NCBI GenBank assembly: GCA_012735405.1
Contig: JAAYHM010000084.1
Coordinates: 1 to 36,886 of the forward strand
Source of the DNA: Tissierellia bacterium
GTDB lineage: Bacteria; Bacillota; Clostridia; Tissierellales; Tepidimicrobiaceae
Direction of reading: 5' to 3'
Length of the DNA stretch: 36,886 bases
The notes under the pieces were generated by a model. The model made no database searches. It worked only from the letters and a program-made list of their open reading frames with translations, and was not told the DNA's origin. Numbering within the stretch: position 1 is the first letter of the stretch; every line of letters begins with the position of its first letter. Shown piece after piece: positions 9,543 through 16,940 of the stretch. The position numbers were made by a program, and so were the translations under genes.

Positions 9543-10472
9543 ATGAAAATAAAATGGCCAGACAATAAAAAATTTGCTTTTACTATAGTAGATGATACGG
9601 AAAACTCCACCATTGAGAATGTAAAACCTATATATGATTTCTTGTACCAGCATGGACTTATAACAACAAAAACTGTATGGGTTTACCCATCCAGGGATTG
9701 TTTTACCGGCGGGTGCTTATTAGACAATGATTATTTGGAATTTATTGCTGATCTTAAGGCAAAGGGATATGAAATTGGGATACACAATGTAGGGGCAGGA
9801 GAATATACCAGGGAAGAAATAATAAAGGGCTTGGATTTGTTTAAGGAGAAACTTGGATTTTATCCCAGCATCCATATTAATCATTATAGCAATAAAGATA
9901 ATATTTATTGGGGCCATGAAAGGTTTCAGCTTATTTTGCGTAGCTTGTTTAAAATAATATATGGAGAAAAAAGAAAGTTTTATGGCACCGATATAAATTC
10001 CAAATATTTTTGGGGGGACATATGTAAAAGCAAAATTAGATATATAAGAAATTATACATTTAATGATATAAACACCTTAAAAATTGATCCCTTGATGCCT
10101 TATATGGACAAAAATAAAGAAAAATACAGTAACTATTGGTTTAGTTCCTCTGATGGGCATACAGTGAAGGAATTCAATGCCCTGTTGAAAAGGGAGAATG
10201 TTGACAGATTGGAATATGAAGGTGGTGCATGCATAGTTTATACACATTTTGCCTACAACTTTGTTGATAGTAAAGGGAGAATTAATGAGGACTTTGCAGA
10301 GAAGATAAAATATCTTGCCAGCAAGGATGGATGGTTTGTACCAGCAGGAGTTTTGCTGGATTATTTACTATCCTTTAAGGGAAATCATTATGTTTCAAAA
10401 TCATATTTAACAGCATTAGATTTTAAATGGTTATTGGATAGGATAATTAAAAGAATCAGGTTTAATAAATAA
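9543..10472 (+). CDS. Divergent polysaccharide-deacetylase-like protein
   Basis: A 309-residue protein without signal peptide or membrane helix. The N-terminus FTIVDDTEN resembles the NodB first motif, with two acidic residues, and YEIGIHNVGAGEYTREE occupies the place of the second, but only one His of the usual His-x-x-x-His pair is present. Later HINHYSN and YTHFAYNF could complete a metal site. The (beta/alpha) pattern and the GYEIGIH step suggest a CE4-like fold. Activity and substrate are uncertain; in this cluster an acetylated glycan precursor is the natural guess. AAGGA at 9531-9535 precedes the ATG. Confidence 0.55.
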   Translation: MKIKWPDNKKFAFTIVDDTENSTIENVKPIYDFLYQHGLITTKTVWVYPSRDCFTGGCLLDNDYLEFIADLKAKGYEIGIHNVGAGEYTREEIIKGLDLFKEKLGFYPSIHINHYSNKDNIYWGHERFQLILRSLFKIIYGEKRKFYGTDINSKYFWGDICKSKIRYIRNYTFNDINTLKIDPLMPYMDKNKEKYSNYWFSSSDGHTVKEFNALLKRENVDRLEYEGGACIVYTHFAYNFVDSKGRINEDFAEKIKYLASKDGWFVPAGVLLDYLLSFKGNHYVSKSYLTALDFKWLLDRIIKRIRFNK

Positions 10473-10520
10473 GAAGGTGATCGTATTTTAATACCAGAAA
10501 TAAGCAATAGAAAACCTAAA

Positions 10521-11738
10521 TTGGGAAGGGTTTTATTTGCCTGTATACTATTTAGTTTATTCCCTATTGTATTTGCACATACCATATCACCTGATTTTGC
10601 TTCAAGTATGATGTATCAGGTCTTAGTTGGAATTATGTTTATACTGCAATCAGTTATTGTCTTGAAATATTTTTTAACATCTGAAACAAAAACCATTAAG
10701 ATAATATTTTTAATATACGCATTGATACTAACAATTTCCCAGTTGATTACACTGCTGTTATCTTCATTGACAATAGGAATTAATTATTTAGATATAATTA
10801 ATGCTTTTGCACGTTTTATAAGTGTTTTTATATTCCTATGCATTCCATCAAAAATGACTATCTCTAAAGATGACTTTAGAAGATTTATGCTATTAATAAC
10901 AATTTTAGGATTAGTAGCCAGTTTATATAACTTAGTTACAAACTTTAGGGAAGCCTTAAATATATTAAATATAAACAATGCATATGAAGTAAGTTTTACC
11001 TCATTTTACCTAAATAGAAATAGTTTCGCCCAATTACTTTTATTTTCAATTATTGCTAATTCATTTTTAAACAGTGAAACAAAAAGAAAATACAGGCTGC
11101 TTTTTTACCTTCTTTATTTCATTAATATATTTTTGACCTTATCAAGAACTGTTTTGGCTTCTGTAATTATATTTTTAGTAGTGTCATCTGTAATTTACAA
11201 AAGAAATATAATAAAGGGCAGTATTATTATTTTGATTGCTATAATTATTCTAGCTTTATTGATTCAAACTAAACCAGATATAAAAAGGTTTATTATTGAT
11301 ATGGTTGTAAGAAAGGAAACCGGCACAAGCGGGAGAACTGATCTCTGGTCTGTGGGGATTCGGATATTGGATGATTCAAACTGGTTTTTTGGTGTAGGTT
11401 ACATTAGTAGTATAGATATTATTAATGATATGGGCTTTAGTTCCCATGAGTTCCATAGTTTTTATATAGAAACTTTAGTAGGCGGAGGCATAATAGATCT
11501 CTTATTACATTTAATTATCCTCATATTCATTAGCGCTAGAATAAAAGTTATATATAAAAATGATAGAAAAATAGGTGCCCTATATTTTTCAGCATATATT
11601 TCTCTACTGGTGTATGCTATGTTTGAAAGTGCTTCTATTTTTTCAATGGGATATGTGGGGACCTTATTTACTATTTTCATTGTAACCATACCGCTTTTGT
11701 ATTCTAATAATTTTTTATCAGAGCCAACTGCAACGTAA
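10521..11738 (+). CDS. Wzy/O-antigen ligase-type membrane protein
   Basis: A polytopic membrane protein of at least 405 residues with about 10-12 hydrophobic helices. The diagnostic part is the extracytoplasmic loop GTSGRTDLWSVG, then FFGVGYIS, then SSHEFHSFYIETLVGGG, which matches the Wzy_C domain. It should polymerise or ligate repeats outside the membrane. TTG 10521 is the first conventional start but has no ribosome site. A good site, AGAAGGTGA at 10473-10480, stands 40 bases upstream and would serve an unconventional ATT at 10485 or ATA at 10491, giving up to 12 more residues. Last gene of the glycan cluster. Confidence 0.82.
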   Translation: MGRVLFACILFSLFPIVFAHTISPDFASSMMYQVLVGIMFILQSVIVLKYFLTSETKTIKIIFLIYALILTISQLITLLLSSLTIGINYLDIINAFARFISVFIFLCIPSKMTISKDDFRRFMLLITILGLVASLYNLVTNFREALNILNINNAYEVSFTSFYLNRNSFAQLLLFSIIANSFLNSETKRKYRLLFYLLYFINIFLTLSRTVLASVIIFLVVSSVIYKRNIIKGSIIILIAIIILALLIQTKPDIKRFIIDMVVRKETGTSGRTDLWSVGIRILDDSNWFFGVGYISSIDIINDMGFSSHEFHSFYIETLVGGGIIDLLLHLIILIFISARIKVIYKNDRKIGALYFSAYISLLVYAMFESASIFSMGYVGTLFTIFIVTIPLLYSNNFLSEPTAT

Positions 11739-11861
11739 TAAAATGTAAGGGTACTCTGTTTATTTTTTGATGGCTGTTAGTGGACAAGAATCTTTAAATA
11801 AATAAATTTTTAAAAGTTAAGGATTATGTAAATTTTTCAAAAATTAGAAAAAAATGAATTT

Positions 11862-11877
11862 ACGAAAACGATTACCA
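11862..11877 (+). promoter_or_regulatory. Possible catabolite-responsive element (cre) upstream of the AbgT gene
   Basis: ACGAAAACGATTACCA agrees at 14 of 16 places with the known Bacillus/Clostridium cre consensus WTGNAARCGNWWNCAW. It lies about 48 bases upstream of the predicted -35. Binding by CcpA is inference. Confidence 0.35.
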
Positions 11878-11924
11878 TGTTTAAAAAACAGGCTTTGCCC
11901 ATTTTTGTCCTCCTTAATGGTGAC

Positions 11925-11954
11925 TTGCTTAAATACTATATATTCAGATATAAT
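11925..11954 (+). promoter_or_regulatory. Predicted sigma-A promoter of the AbgT gene
   Basis: TTGCTT (11925-11930), an 18-base spacer and a perfect TATAAT (11949-11954). The ribosome site AAAGGAGG follows just before the ATG at 11989. The rest of the intergenic stretch shows only AT-rich DNA. Confidence 0.6.
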
Positions 11955-11988
11955 ATAAAAGTCGAATTATATAGAAAAGGAGGATATT

Positions 11989-13536
11989 ATGGCAGAAAAA
12001 GGAATACAGCACAGAAATCAAGATGTAGGAGGATTTTTAAAAACTGTTGAAAGATTAGGTAATGCATTACCCCACCCGGCAATGATCTTTGTAATTTTGA
12101 GTCTAGCTATTGTTTTAATATCTGCAGTAGTTGCTAAGGTTGGGGAACCGGTTACCTATTTTGATGCAAGGGCTGGAGAAACAGTTACAGTTGAAGCTGT
12201 ATCTTTGTTGAATGCTGAGGGACTAAGATACATGTTCAACAGCGCAGTAAAGAACTTTACAGGCTTTGCACCCTTAGGTACTGTACTTGTAGCCATGCTG
12301 GGGGTAGGAGTTGCTGAGTGGACAGGACTGATTAATACATCCTTAAGAAGGCTATTAACAGCCGTGCCACCTAGATTGTTAACTGCAATTATAGTATTTA
12401 CAGGGGTTATGTCCAATATAGCTTCAGATGCTGGTTATGTAGTTGTTATACCACTGGGAGCTTTGCTATTTGCCAGTGTAGGACGTCATCCAATTGCTGG
12501 ACTTGCAGCAGCCTTTGCAGGAGTATCTGGTGGATTCTCAGCAAACCTTATATTTGGTACTACAGATGCTTTACTTGCAGGAATTACAAACGAAGCCTTA
12601 AGAGGTGTAGGTATTGACTATGAAGTCTTAACAACTGGAAACTGGTATTTCTTAGTTGTGTCTACATTCGTACTAGTAATTTTAGGTACATTAATAACAG
12701 AAAAGGTAGTAGAAAAGAACCTTGGACCATACAATGGCAAATTTAAAGTTAATGATGAAAAGATTTCAGATATTGAAAATAAAGGGCTAAGAAATGCAGG
12801 CTTAGCACTTTTAGCATATATTGTTGTTATGGCCTTGTTAATGGCTTTACCAAATGCTCCACTTAAATCACCTAACGCAGAAGGAAAACTAACACTAAAT
12901 GAATTCTTAAGTAATGGACTTATACCAGCAATAGCATTATTATTCTTGATACCAGGACTTGCTTACGGTAAAACTACTGGAAAGATTAAGGATAGCAACG
13001 ATTTTGTGGCAAGTATGACTGAGGCAATGAAGAGTATGGGTTCATATTTAGTATTAGCCTTCTTTGCAGCTCAGTTTATTAGTTACTTTAGCTATACAAA
13101 TATTGGAACTATTATATCTGTTAAGGGAGCAAAATTCTTAGAAAGTGTAGGATTTACAGGATTACCTTTAGTACTGGTATTTATCCTAATTACCGCATTC
13201 CTAAACCTATTTATGGCTTCAGCATCAGCAAAATGGGCTATTATGGCACCAGTATTTGTTCCTATGATGTTCCAGTTGGGCTTAAGTCCAGAATTAGTCC
13301 AAGTTGCATATAGGATTGGAGACTCTTCAACAAATATTATAACTCCATTAATGAGTTACTTTGCCATGATAGTTGTATTTGCCCAAAGATATGATGAAAA
13401 AGCAGGGCTTGGTACATTGATATCAACAATGATACCATATTCAATAACCTTCTTAATATTCTGGTCTGCATTACTGGCAGCATGGTTCCTATTAGGTTTG
13501 CCACTAGGACCAGAAGGAGCTCTATTATTTGTATAG
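11989..13536 (+). CDS. AbgT-family transporter (p-aminobenzoyl-glutamate transporter-like)
   Basis: 515 residues with 11-13 hydrophobic helices in the AbgT pattern: VERLGNALPHPAMIF at the N-terminus, GVAEWTGLI, the Asp-containing SNIASDAGYVVVIPLGA, GGFSANLIFGTTDALLAGIT, NLFMASASAKWAIMAPVFVPM and RIGDSSTNIITPLMSYF. Such proteins import p-aminobenzoyl-glutamate or export sulfonamides; the true substrate cannot be read from sequence. The M20 peptidase gene that follows fits import of small peptides or amide conjugates that are then hydrolysed. Confidence 0.9.
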   Translation: MAEKGIQHRNQDVGGFLKTVERLGNALPHPAMIFVILSLAIVLISAVVAKVGEPVTYFDARAGETVTVEAVSLLNAEGLRYMFNSAVKNFTGFAPLGTVLVAMLGVGVAEWTGLINTSLRRLLTAVPPRLLTAIIVFTGVMSNIASDAGYVVVIPLGALLFASVGRHPIAGLAAAFAGVSGGFSANLIFGTTDALLAGITNEALRGVGIDYEVLTTGNWYFLVVSTFVLVILGTLITEKVVEKNLGPYNGKFKVNDEKISDIENKGLRNAGLALLAYIVVMALLMALPNAPLKSPNAEGKLTLNEFLSNGLIPAIALLFLIPGLAYGKTTGKIKDSNDFVASMTEAMKSMGSYLVLAFFAAQFISYFSYTNIGTIISVKGAKFLESVGFTGLPLVLVFILITAFLNLFMASASAKWAIMAPVFVPMMFQLGLSPELVQVAYRIGDSSTNIITPLMSYFAMIVVFAQRYDEKAGLGTLISTMIPYSITFLIFWSALLAAWFLLGLPLGPEGALLFV

Positions 13537-13564
13537 TATAGTGTATAATATAATATGAAAATAT

Positions 13565-13594
13565 AAAATATGAGGCCTTGGTGCCTCATATTTT
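13565..13594 (+). terminator. Hairpin between the AbgT and peptidase genes (terminator or attenuator)
   Basis: A 12 bp perfect stem, AAAATATGAGGC (13565-13576) with GCCTCATATTTT (13583-13594), and a 6-base loop. The T-run is partly inside the stem, so some read-through into the peptidase gene is likely. Confidence 0.65.
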
Positions 13595-13615
13595 ATAATA
13601 CTAGGAGGTGTACTT

Positions 13616-14728
13616 ATGATAAATGAAAAAAGGCTATTAGACAGATTTTTGAAATATGTACAAATTGATAGCCCTACAAAGTTTGAAAGGGAATTTGCAG
13701 AGTACTTAATGAAAGAAATGGAAGAAATGGGCCTAGAAGTATATATGGATGATGCCGGAGAAAAGGTAGGGAGCAATTCAGGTAATGTAATAGGGAAATT
13801 AAAGGGAAACACTAATGGAGAAACAATTTTATTTAGTGCCCATATGGATACTGTATCTCCAGGTAAAGGCATAAAGCCTGTAATTAAAGATGGGGTTATC
13901 TACAGTGATGGTACTACAGTTTTAGGCGGAGATGATAAGGCAGGGATAGCTGCTATTTTAGAAGCTGTTGAAACCGTAATAGAACAGGATATACCCCATG
14001 GAGATATAGAAATAGTATTTTCCATATATGAAGAGGGAGGCTTGTTTGGAGCCAAAAATTTAGACTATAGCAAATTAAAAGCAAAAAGGGGATTTGTATT
14101 CGATAGTAGTGGAAAGCCAGGACAAATAATTATTCAAGGACCAGCACAAAATAAAATAAGTGCTAAATTTATTGGAAAAGAAGCCCATGCAGGAGTAGCA
14201 CCTGAGAAAGGAATAAGTGCTATACAAATGGCAGCTGCAGCCATAAGCAATATGAAACTATTGAGAATAGATGATGAAACTACAGCAAATATAGGGATTA
14301 TTTCTGGCGGCCAGGCTACCAATATAGTGACTAAGGAGGTTAATATAGAAGGAGAAGCCAGAAGCTTATCAAATGAAAAGTTAAAGGAACAAACAGAACA
14401 TATGGTAAAATGTTGTGAGGATGCTGCAAATAAATTTGGTGGTTCTGTTGAAATTGATCTTGAAAACTCCTATGGAGCATTTAAAATAGATGAAGATTCT
14501 GTAATAGTGCAAAAAGTAAAGGAAGCATGTGCAAATATTGGATTAGAGCCCCGTACAAGTGCTTCAGGTGGAGGTAGTGATACAAATATATTAAATGCCA
14601 ATGGTATAGAGGCTGTAAATCTAGGAATAGGAGAAAGACAACCTCATACCCTGGAGGAGCATTTGCATATTAAGGATCTGGAAAATGCAGCAAGACTTGC
14701 ATTAGAATTGATAAAAGTACATGCATAA
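13616..14728 (+). CDS. M20-family metallopeptidase, PepT-like
   Basis: 370 residues of cytosolic two-zinc peptidase. AHMDTV (His76, Asp78), TTVLGGDDKAGIA with the bridging Asp, IYEEGGLFGAKN with the catalytic Glu pair, VFDSSGKPG, and GGGSDTNILNANGI near the end are the expected motifs in the right order; the lid domain lies about 180-290. This subgroup is often named PepT-like or tripeptidase T, but substrate is not certain. With the AbgT transporter it may form an uptake-and-hydrolysis pair. GGAGG at 13604-13608 serves the ATG. Confidence 0.85.
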   Translation: MINEKRLLDRFLKYVQIDSPTKFEREFAEYLMKEMEEMGLEVYMDDAGEKVGSNSGNVIGKLKGNTNGETILFSAHMDTVSPGKGIKPVIKDGVIYSDGTTVLGGDDKAGIAAILEAVETVIEQDIPHGDIEIVFSIYEEGGLFGAKNLDYSKLKAKRGFVFDSSGKPGQIIIQGPAQNKISAKFIGKEAHAGVAPEKGISAIQMAAAAISNMKLLRIDDETTANIGIISGGQATNIVTKEVNIEGEARSLSNEKLKEQTEHMVKCCEDAANKFGGSVEIDLENSYGAFKIDEDSVIVQKVKEACANIGLEPRTSASGGGSDTNILNANGIEAVNLGIGERQPHTLEEHLHIKDLENAARLALELIKVHA

Positions 14729-14737
14729 AATACATAA

Positions 14738-14775
14738 AACAATTCTCAAAGTTTTTCCTTTGAGAGTTGTTTTTT
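14738..14775 (+). terminator. Terminator after the M20 peptidase gene
   Basis: A 14-pair stem (14738-14751 with 14758-14771, one G-T pair), a 6-base loop, and a run of T. Confidence 0.88.
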
Positions 14776-14884
14776 AGTTGTCATCTATGGTATATAAGAT
14801 ATAAAATACACTATAATTATTATTAATAAAGATATGGTTAAATTATAAAAAGACATGAAGAAAATCCTGAAAGGAGATGTATAT

Positions 14885-15151
14885 ATGAAAAAAGTAATTG
14901 TTTTCGGTAGTAAACACTGACCAACTTGTGAGCCAGCGAAAGAGTATCTTTCAGAGAACAATATTGAATTTATTTATCTGGATATTACAGAAAATATGAT
15001 AAATCTTAAGAAGTTTTTAAAATACAGAGATACAAGGCCGGAATTTGATAAAATTAAAGAAGCTGGAATGGTTGGCCTGCCTTGTATAGTCATAAATAAT
15101 GGAGAAAAAATTATATTTGATGTAAAGGAAATAGAGGGCATAAATAGCTAG
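14885..15151 (+). CDS. Selenocysteine-containing glutaredoxin-like protein (in-frame TGA)
   Basis: Reading the TGA at 14918-14920 as selenocysteine gives an 88-residue thioredoxin-fold protein. It starts MKKVIVFGSKH, has the redox motif U12-P-T-C15, and carries the glutaredoxin cis-proline region GMVGLPCIVIN. The usual glutaredoxin motif is C-P-x-C, so U replaces the nucleophilic Cys, which argues against a nonsense mutation. AAGGAG at 14871-14876 is 8 bases before the ATG, terminators flank the gene, and coding quality continues past the TGA. Selenoprotein glutaredoxins are known in Clostridia. It probably reduces disulfides or glutathione-like mixed disulfides. Standard gene callers would miss or split it. 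Confidence 0.88.
14938..14952 (+). promoter_or_regulatory. Candidate bacterial SECIS hairpin
   Basis: GAAAG (14938-14942) pairs with CTTTC (14948-14952) around the loop AGTAT. The loop starts 22 bases after the TGA and has G as its second base, which fits the known bacterial SECIS rules of a small apical loop 16-37 bases downstream with an early G. The stem is only 5 bp, so the fold is tentative. Confidence 0.5.
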
Positions 15152-15202
15152 TGCTGAAAAAAGTATGATTTTGCAATTTTAATGTATTTAAACTTTGAAT
15201 TG

Positions 15203-15235
15203 GCATCAGGCTAAGGAGTGCTTGATGCTTTTTTT
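15203..15235 (+). terminator. Terminator after the selenoprotein gene
   Basis: GCATCAGGC (15203-15211) pairs with GCTTGATGC (15220-15228) over 9 bp including one G-T, followed by seven T. Confidence 0.85.
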
Positions 15236-15336
15236 AAATGTTTTGTAAACGAATTTTTACTATTTGTTTATAAAACTAATATAAAATAAAAAAGGGATGA
15301 TACTATATCATAGATATATTGAAAGGAAGGGATAGT

Positions 15337-16023
15337 ATGTATAGAAATAGATTGTTAGCCATTGCTTTAATACTAGTTCTTTTAATATCCTTGACAGCCT
15401 GTGCTACTGAAGAGACTCCTCCTTTAGAAGAACAAAAAGTTAAGGCAAAAGATGAGGAAATTGCTCAACTTCAAGAAGAAAACAAAAAGCTTAAAGATAG
15501 AATTAATGAACTTGAAAAAGAAAATAAAAGCCTTCTTTCAAGAAGCATAGATGTAATAGAGCTTATAAAAGAAAAGGATATGGAAGGCTTGTCTGAATTT
15601 GTTCATCCAACTAAAGGTCTCAGATTTAGTCCCTATGCTTATGTAGATGTGGAGAAGGATCAGGTATTTACTAAGGAAGAAGTAGCAAAATTAGGAGAGG
15701 ATACTAAAACTTATACTTGGGGAAATTATGATGGTTCCGGTGAGCCCATAGATTTAAACTTTAACGATTATTACGATAGATTTATATATGATGAAGATTT
15801 TGCCAATCCCCACATAATTGGCAACAATACAATAATAGGGGAAGGAAATACTATAAACAATATAAGTGAAGTATATTCAGAAGGCCATTTCATTGAATTG
15901 CATTTTACCGGGATTGAACAGCAGTATGAAGGTATGGACTGGAGAAGTCTAATACTGGTTTTTGAACAATATGAAGGGCAATGGTATCTGGTGGGTATAG
16001 TTCATAATGAATGGACTATTTAA
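15337..16023 (+). CDS. Lipoprotein with N-terminal coiled coil, function unknown
   Basis: 228 residues. A lipoprotein signal peptide runs to the lipobox LTAC with lipidated Cys22. Residues about 37-70 are a strongly heptad-patterned coiled coil rich in Glu, Lys and Leu (QLQEENKKLKDRINELEKEN). A globular C-terminal domain with many aromatic and acidic residues follows, with FVHPTKGLRFSPYAYVD and ending GIVHNEWTI. The layout resembles Firmicute lipoproteins in which a coiled coil precedes an NTF2-like or DUF4830-like domain; I do not assign a family. GGAAGG at 15325-15330 selects the ATG at 15337 over an in-frame TTG at 15319. Confidence 0.78.
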   Translation: MYRNRLLAIALILVLLISLTACATEETPPLEEQKVKAKDEEIAQLQEENKKLKDRINELEKENKSLLSRSIDVIELIKEKDMEGLSEFVHPTKGLRFSPYAYVDVEKDQVFTKEEVAKLGEDTKTYTWGNYDGSGEPIDLNFNDYYDRFIYDEDFANPHIIGNNTIIGEGNTINNISEVYSEGHFIELHFTGIEQQYEGMDWRSLILVFEQYEGQWYLVGIVHNEWTI

Positions 16024-16043
16024 TAAACAAGGTTAATTTTAAT

Positions 16044-16083
16044 AAAGACATACTGTGGAGTCTTATCTCCATAGTATGTCTTT
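16044..16083. terminator. Bidirectional terminator between the convergent lipoprotein and LysE genes
   Basis: A 17 bp stem with one G-T pair (16044-16060 with 16067-16083), a 6-base loop, and A or T runs on both sides that suit both converging genes. Confidence 0.88.
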
Positions 16084-16668
16084 TTATACAAATAAGGATA
16101 TGGCACTGTATACCAGTAGCAAGGCCATTATAGTATTTATTATTTTATTGTTTTTGCTAATAAACTTTTGAAATACCGATCCAAATAAGGACCAGCATAG
16201 GGTGGATATAAGGGCAACAAATGGTATGGCTATGCAAAATAGGATAATTATGAATATAGATTCATAATAAGGAATTATAAAGTTTGAAATAGTAGTTATA
16301 CAAAATAGTATAACTTTAATATTTACAAATTGTAGTAGCAATCCTGAAATAAAAGTGTTTGTAGCCTTTTTATATTCATTACTTGTATCAGCTTTACTCT
16401 TATATATTTTCCATGCAAGGTAAAGTATATAAGCTGCACCTATAATAGTCATTATAGGTTTAATGGAGGGGATAATTCTATATAAGGATATGCTGAATAT
16501 ACTGGATAGGGCCATTATGATAATAAAACCAGTAAATACTCCAAAATTAAAAGGAAGACTTTTTCTAAATCCGTATCTTGTTGCATTTGACATTGACATA
16601 ATGGTATTTGGGCCAGGAGTAAAAGTTGTAATGAGAACATAGGAAAAAAAGGCAGCTAAGTTGGGCAT
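16084..16668 (-). CDS. LysE/RhtB-family amino acid exporter
   Basis: A 194-residue membrane protein with six hydrophobic helices. The N-terminal segment TFTPGPNTIMSMSNATRYG is the family signature, followed by AAYILYLAWKIYKS and FISGLLLQFVNIKVILF, both usual in LysE/RhtB proteins. It should export an amino acid or a derivative; the substrate is not predictable. The ATG is preceded on its strand by GGAGG. It is a single gene on the - strand, diverging from the pyr operon. Confidence 0.88.
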   Translation of the reverse strand: MPNLAAFFSYVLITTFTPGPNTIMSMSNATRYGFRKSLPFNFGVFTGFIIIMALSSIFSISLYRIIPSIKPIMTIIGAAYILYLAWKIYKSKADTSNEYKKATNTFISGLLLQFVNIKVILFCITTISNFIIPYYESIFIIILFCIAIPFVALISTLCWSLFGSVFQKFISKNNKIINTIMALLLVYSAISLFV

Positions 16669-16766
16669 AGTACAACCTCCAGATTTGCTTACAAAATTTT
16701 CTAACTATTATCTTAATGATATTGTTTAGCTGTTTAATTGTCAATAATAAACTTCATTTATATACA

Positions 16767-16795
16767 TTGACATTTTGACTTCAATATGCTATTCT
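16767..16795 (+). promoter_or_regulatory. Predicted promoter of the pyr operon
   Basis: A perfect -35 TTGACA (16767-16772), a 17-base spacer and -10 TATTCT (16790-16795). Transcription would begin near 16802, just ahead of the PyrR-type leader. Confidence 0.75.
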
Positions 16796-16813
16796 TATGA
16801 CAAATATAGAGAA

Positions 16814-16844
16814 CCTTTAAGCTGAACCTGTGAGTTCAGAAAGG
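16814..16844 (+). promoter_or_regulatory. PyrR-binding anti-antiterminator of the pyr leader
   Basis: A lower stem CCTTT/AAAGG (16814-16818 with 16840-16844), an internal purine bulge AAG, an upper stem CTGAAC/GTTCAG and the hexaloop CTGTGA (16828-16833). This fits the known PyrR-binding loop: hexaloop CNGNGA, short upper stem, purine-rich bulge. Its right arm overlaps the antiterminator strand GAAAGGAA (16839-16846), which can pair perfectly with TTCCTTTC (16869-16876) in the terminator. PyrR with UMP bound here would favour termination. Confidence 0.82.
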
Positions 16845-16865
16845 AAAGCGTAAGGTGCAATTTAT

Positions 16866-16892
16866 GCCTTCCTTTCGAGGAAGGCTTTTTTT
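16866..16892 (+). terminator. Conditional terminator (attenuator) of the pyr operon
   Basis: GCCTTCCT and AGGAAGGC form an 8 bp stem closed by a TTCG tetraloop (16866-16885), followed by seven T. The left arm is shared with the antiterminator, so it is a switch rather than a constitutive stop. Confidence 0.85.
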
Positions 16893-16899
16893 ACGCTAC

Positions 16900-16932
16900 C
16901 CTTTAACTTAGTCCTGAGAGACAAGAAGGAGG
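16900..16932 (+). promoter_or_regulatory. Second PyrR-type hairpin covering the pyrB ribosome site
   Basis: CCTT pairs with AAGG (16900-16903 with 16926-16929), then comes a TAA bulge, CTT-A-GTC paired with GACAAG with one bulged A, and the hexaloop CTGAGA (16914-16919), again CNGNGA. The core AGTCCTGAGAGAC also matches the published linear consensus ARUCCNGNGAGGYU closely. The right arm is the start of AAGGAGG, the pyrB Shine-Dalgarno, so PyrR bound here should block translation. Confidence 0.65.
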
Positions 16933-16940
16933 TAAAAAAT

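Noticed and set aside
11829-11864. Hairpin GTAAATT/AATTTAC upstream of the AbgT gene
   Set aside because: Only 7 weak pairs around a loop of about 20 bases in AT-rich DNA, likely chance.
14885-15151. Pseudogene with a nonsense mutation
   Set aside because: The TGA falls exactly on the catalytic position, the frame is otherwise intact, and the ribosome site and terminator are in place; recoding explains this better.
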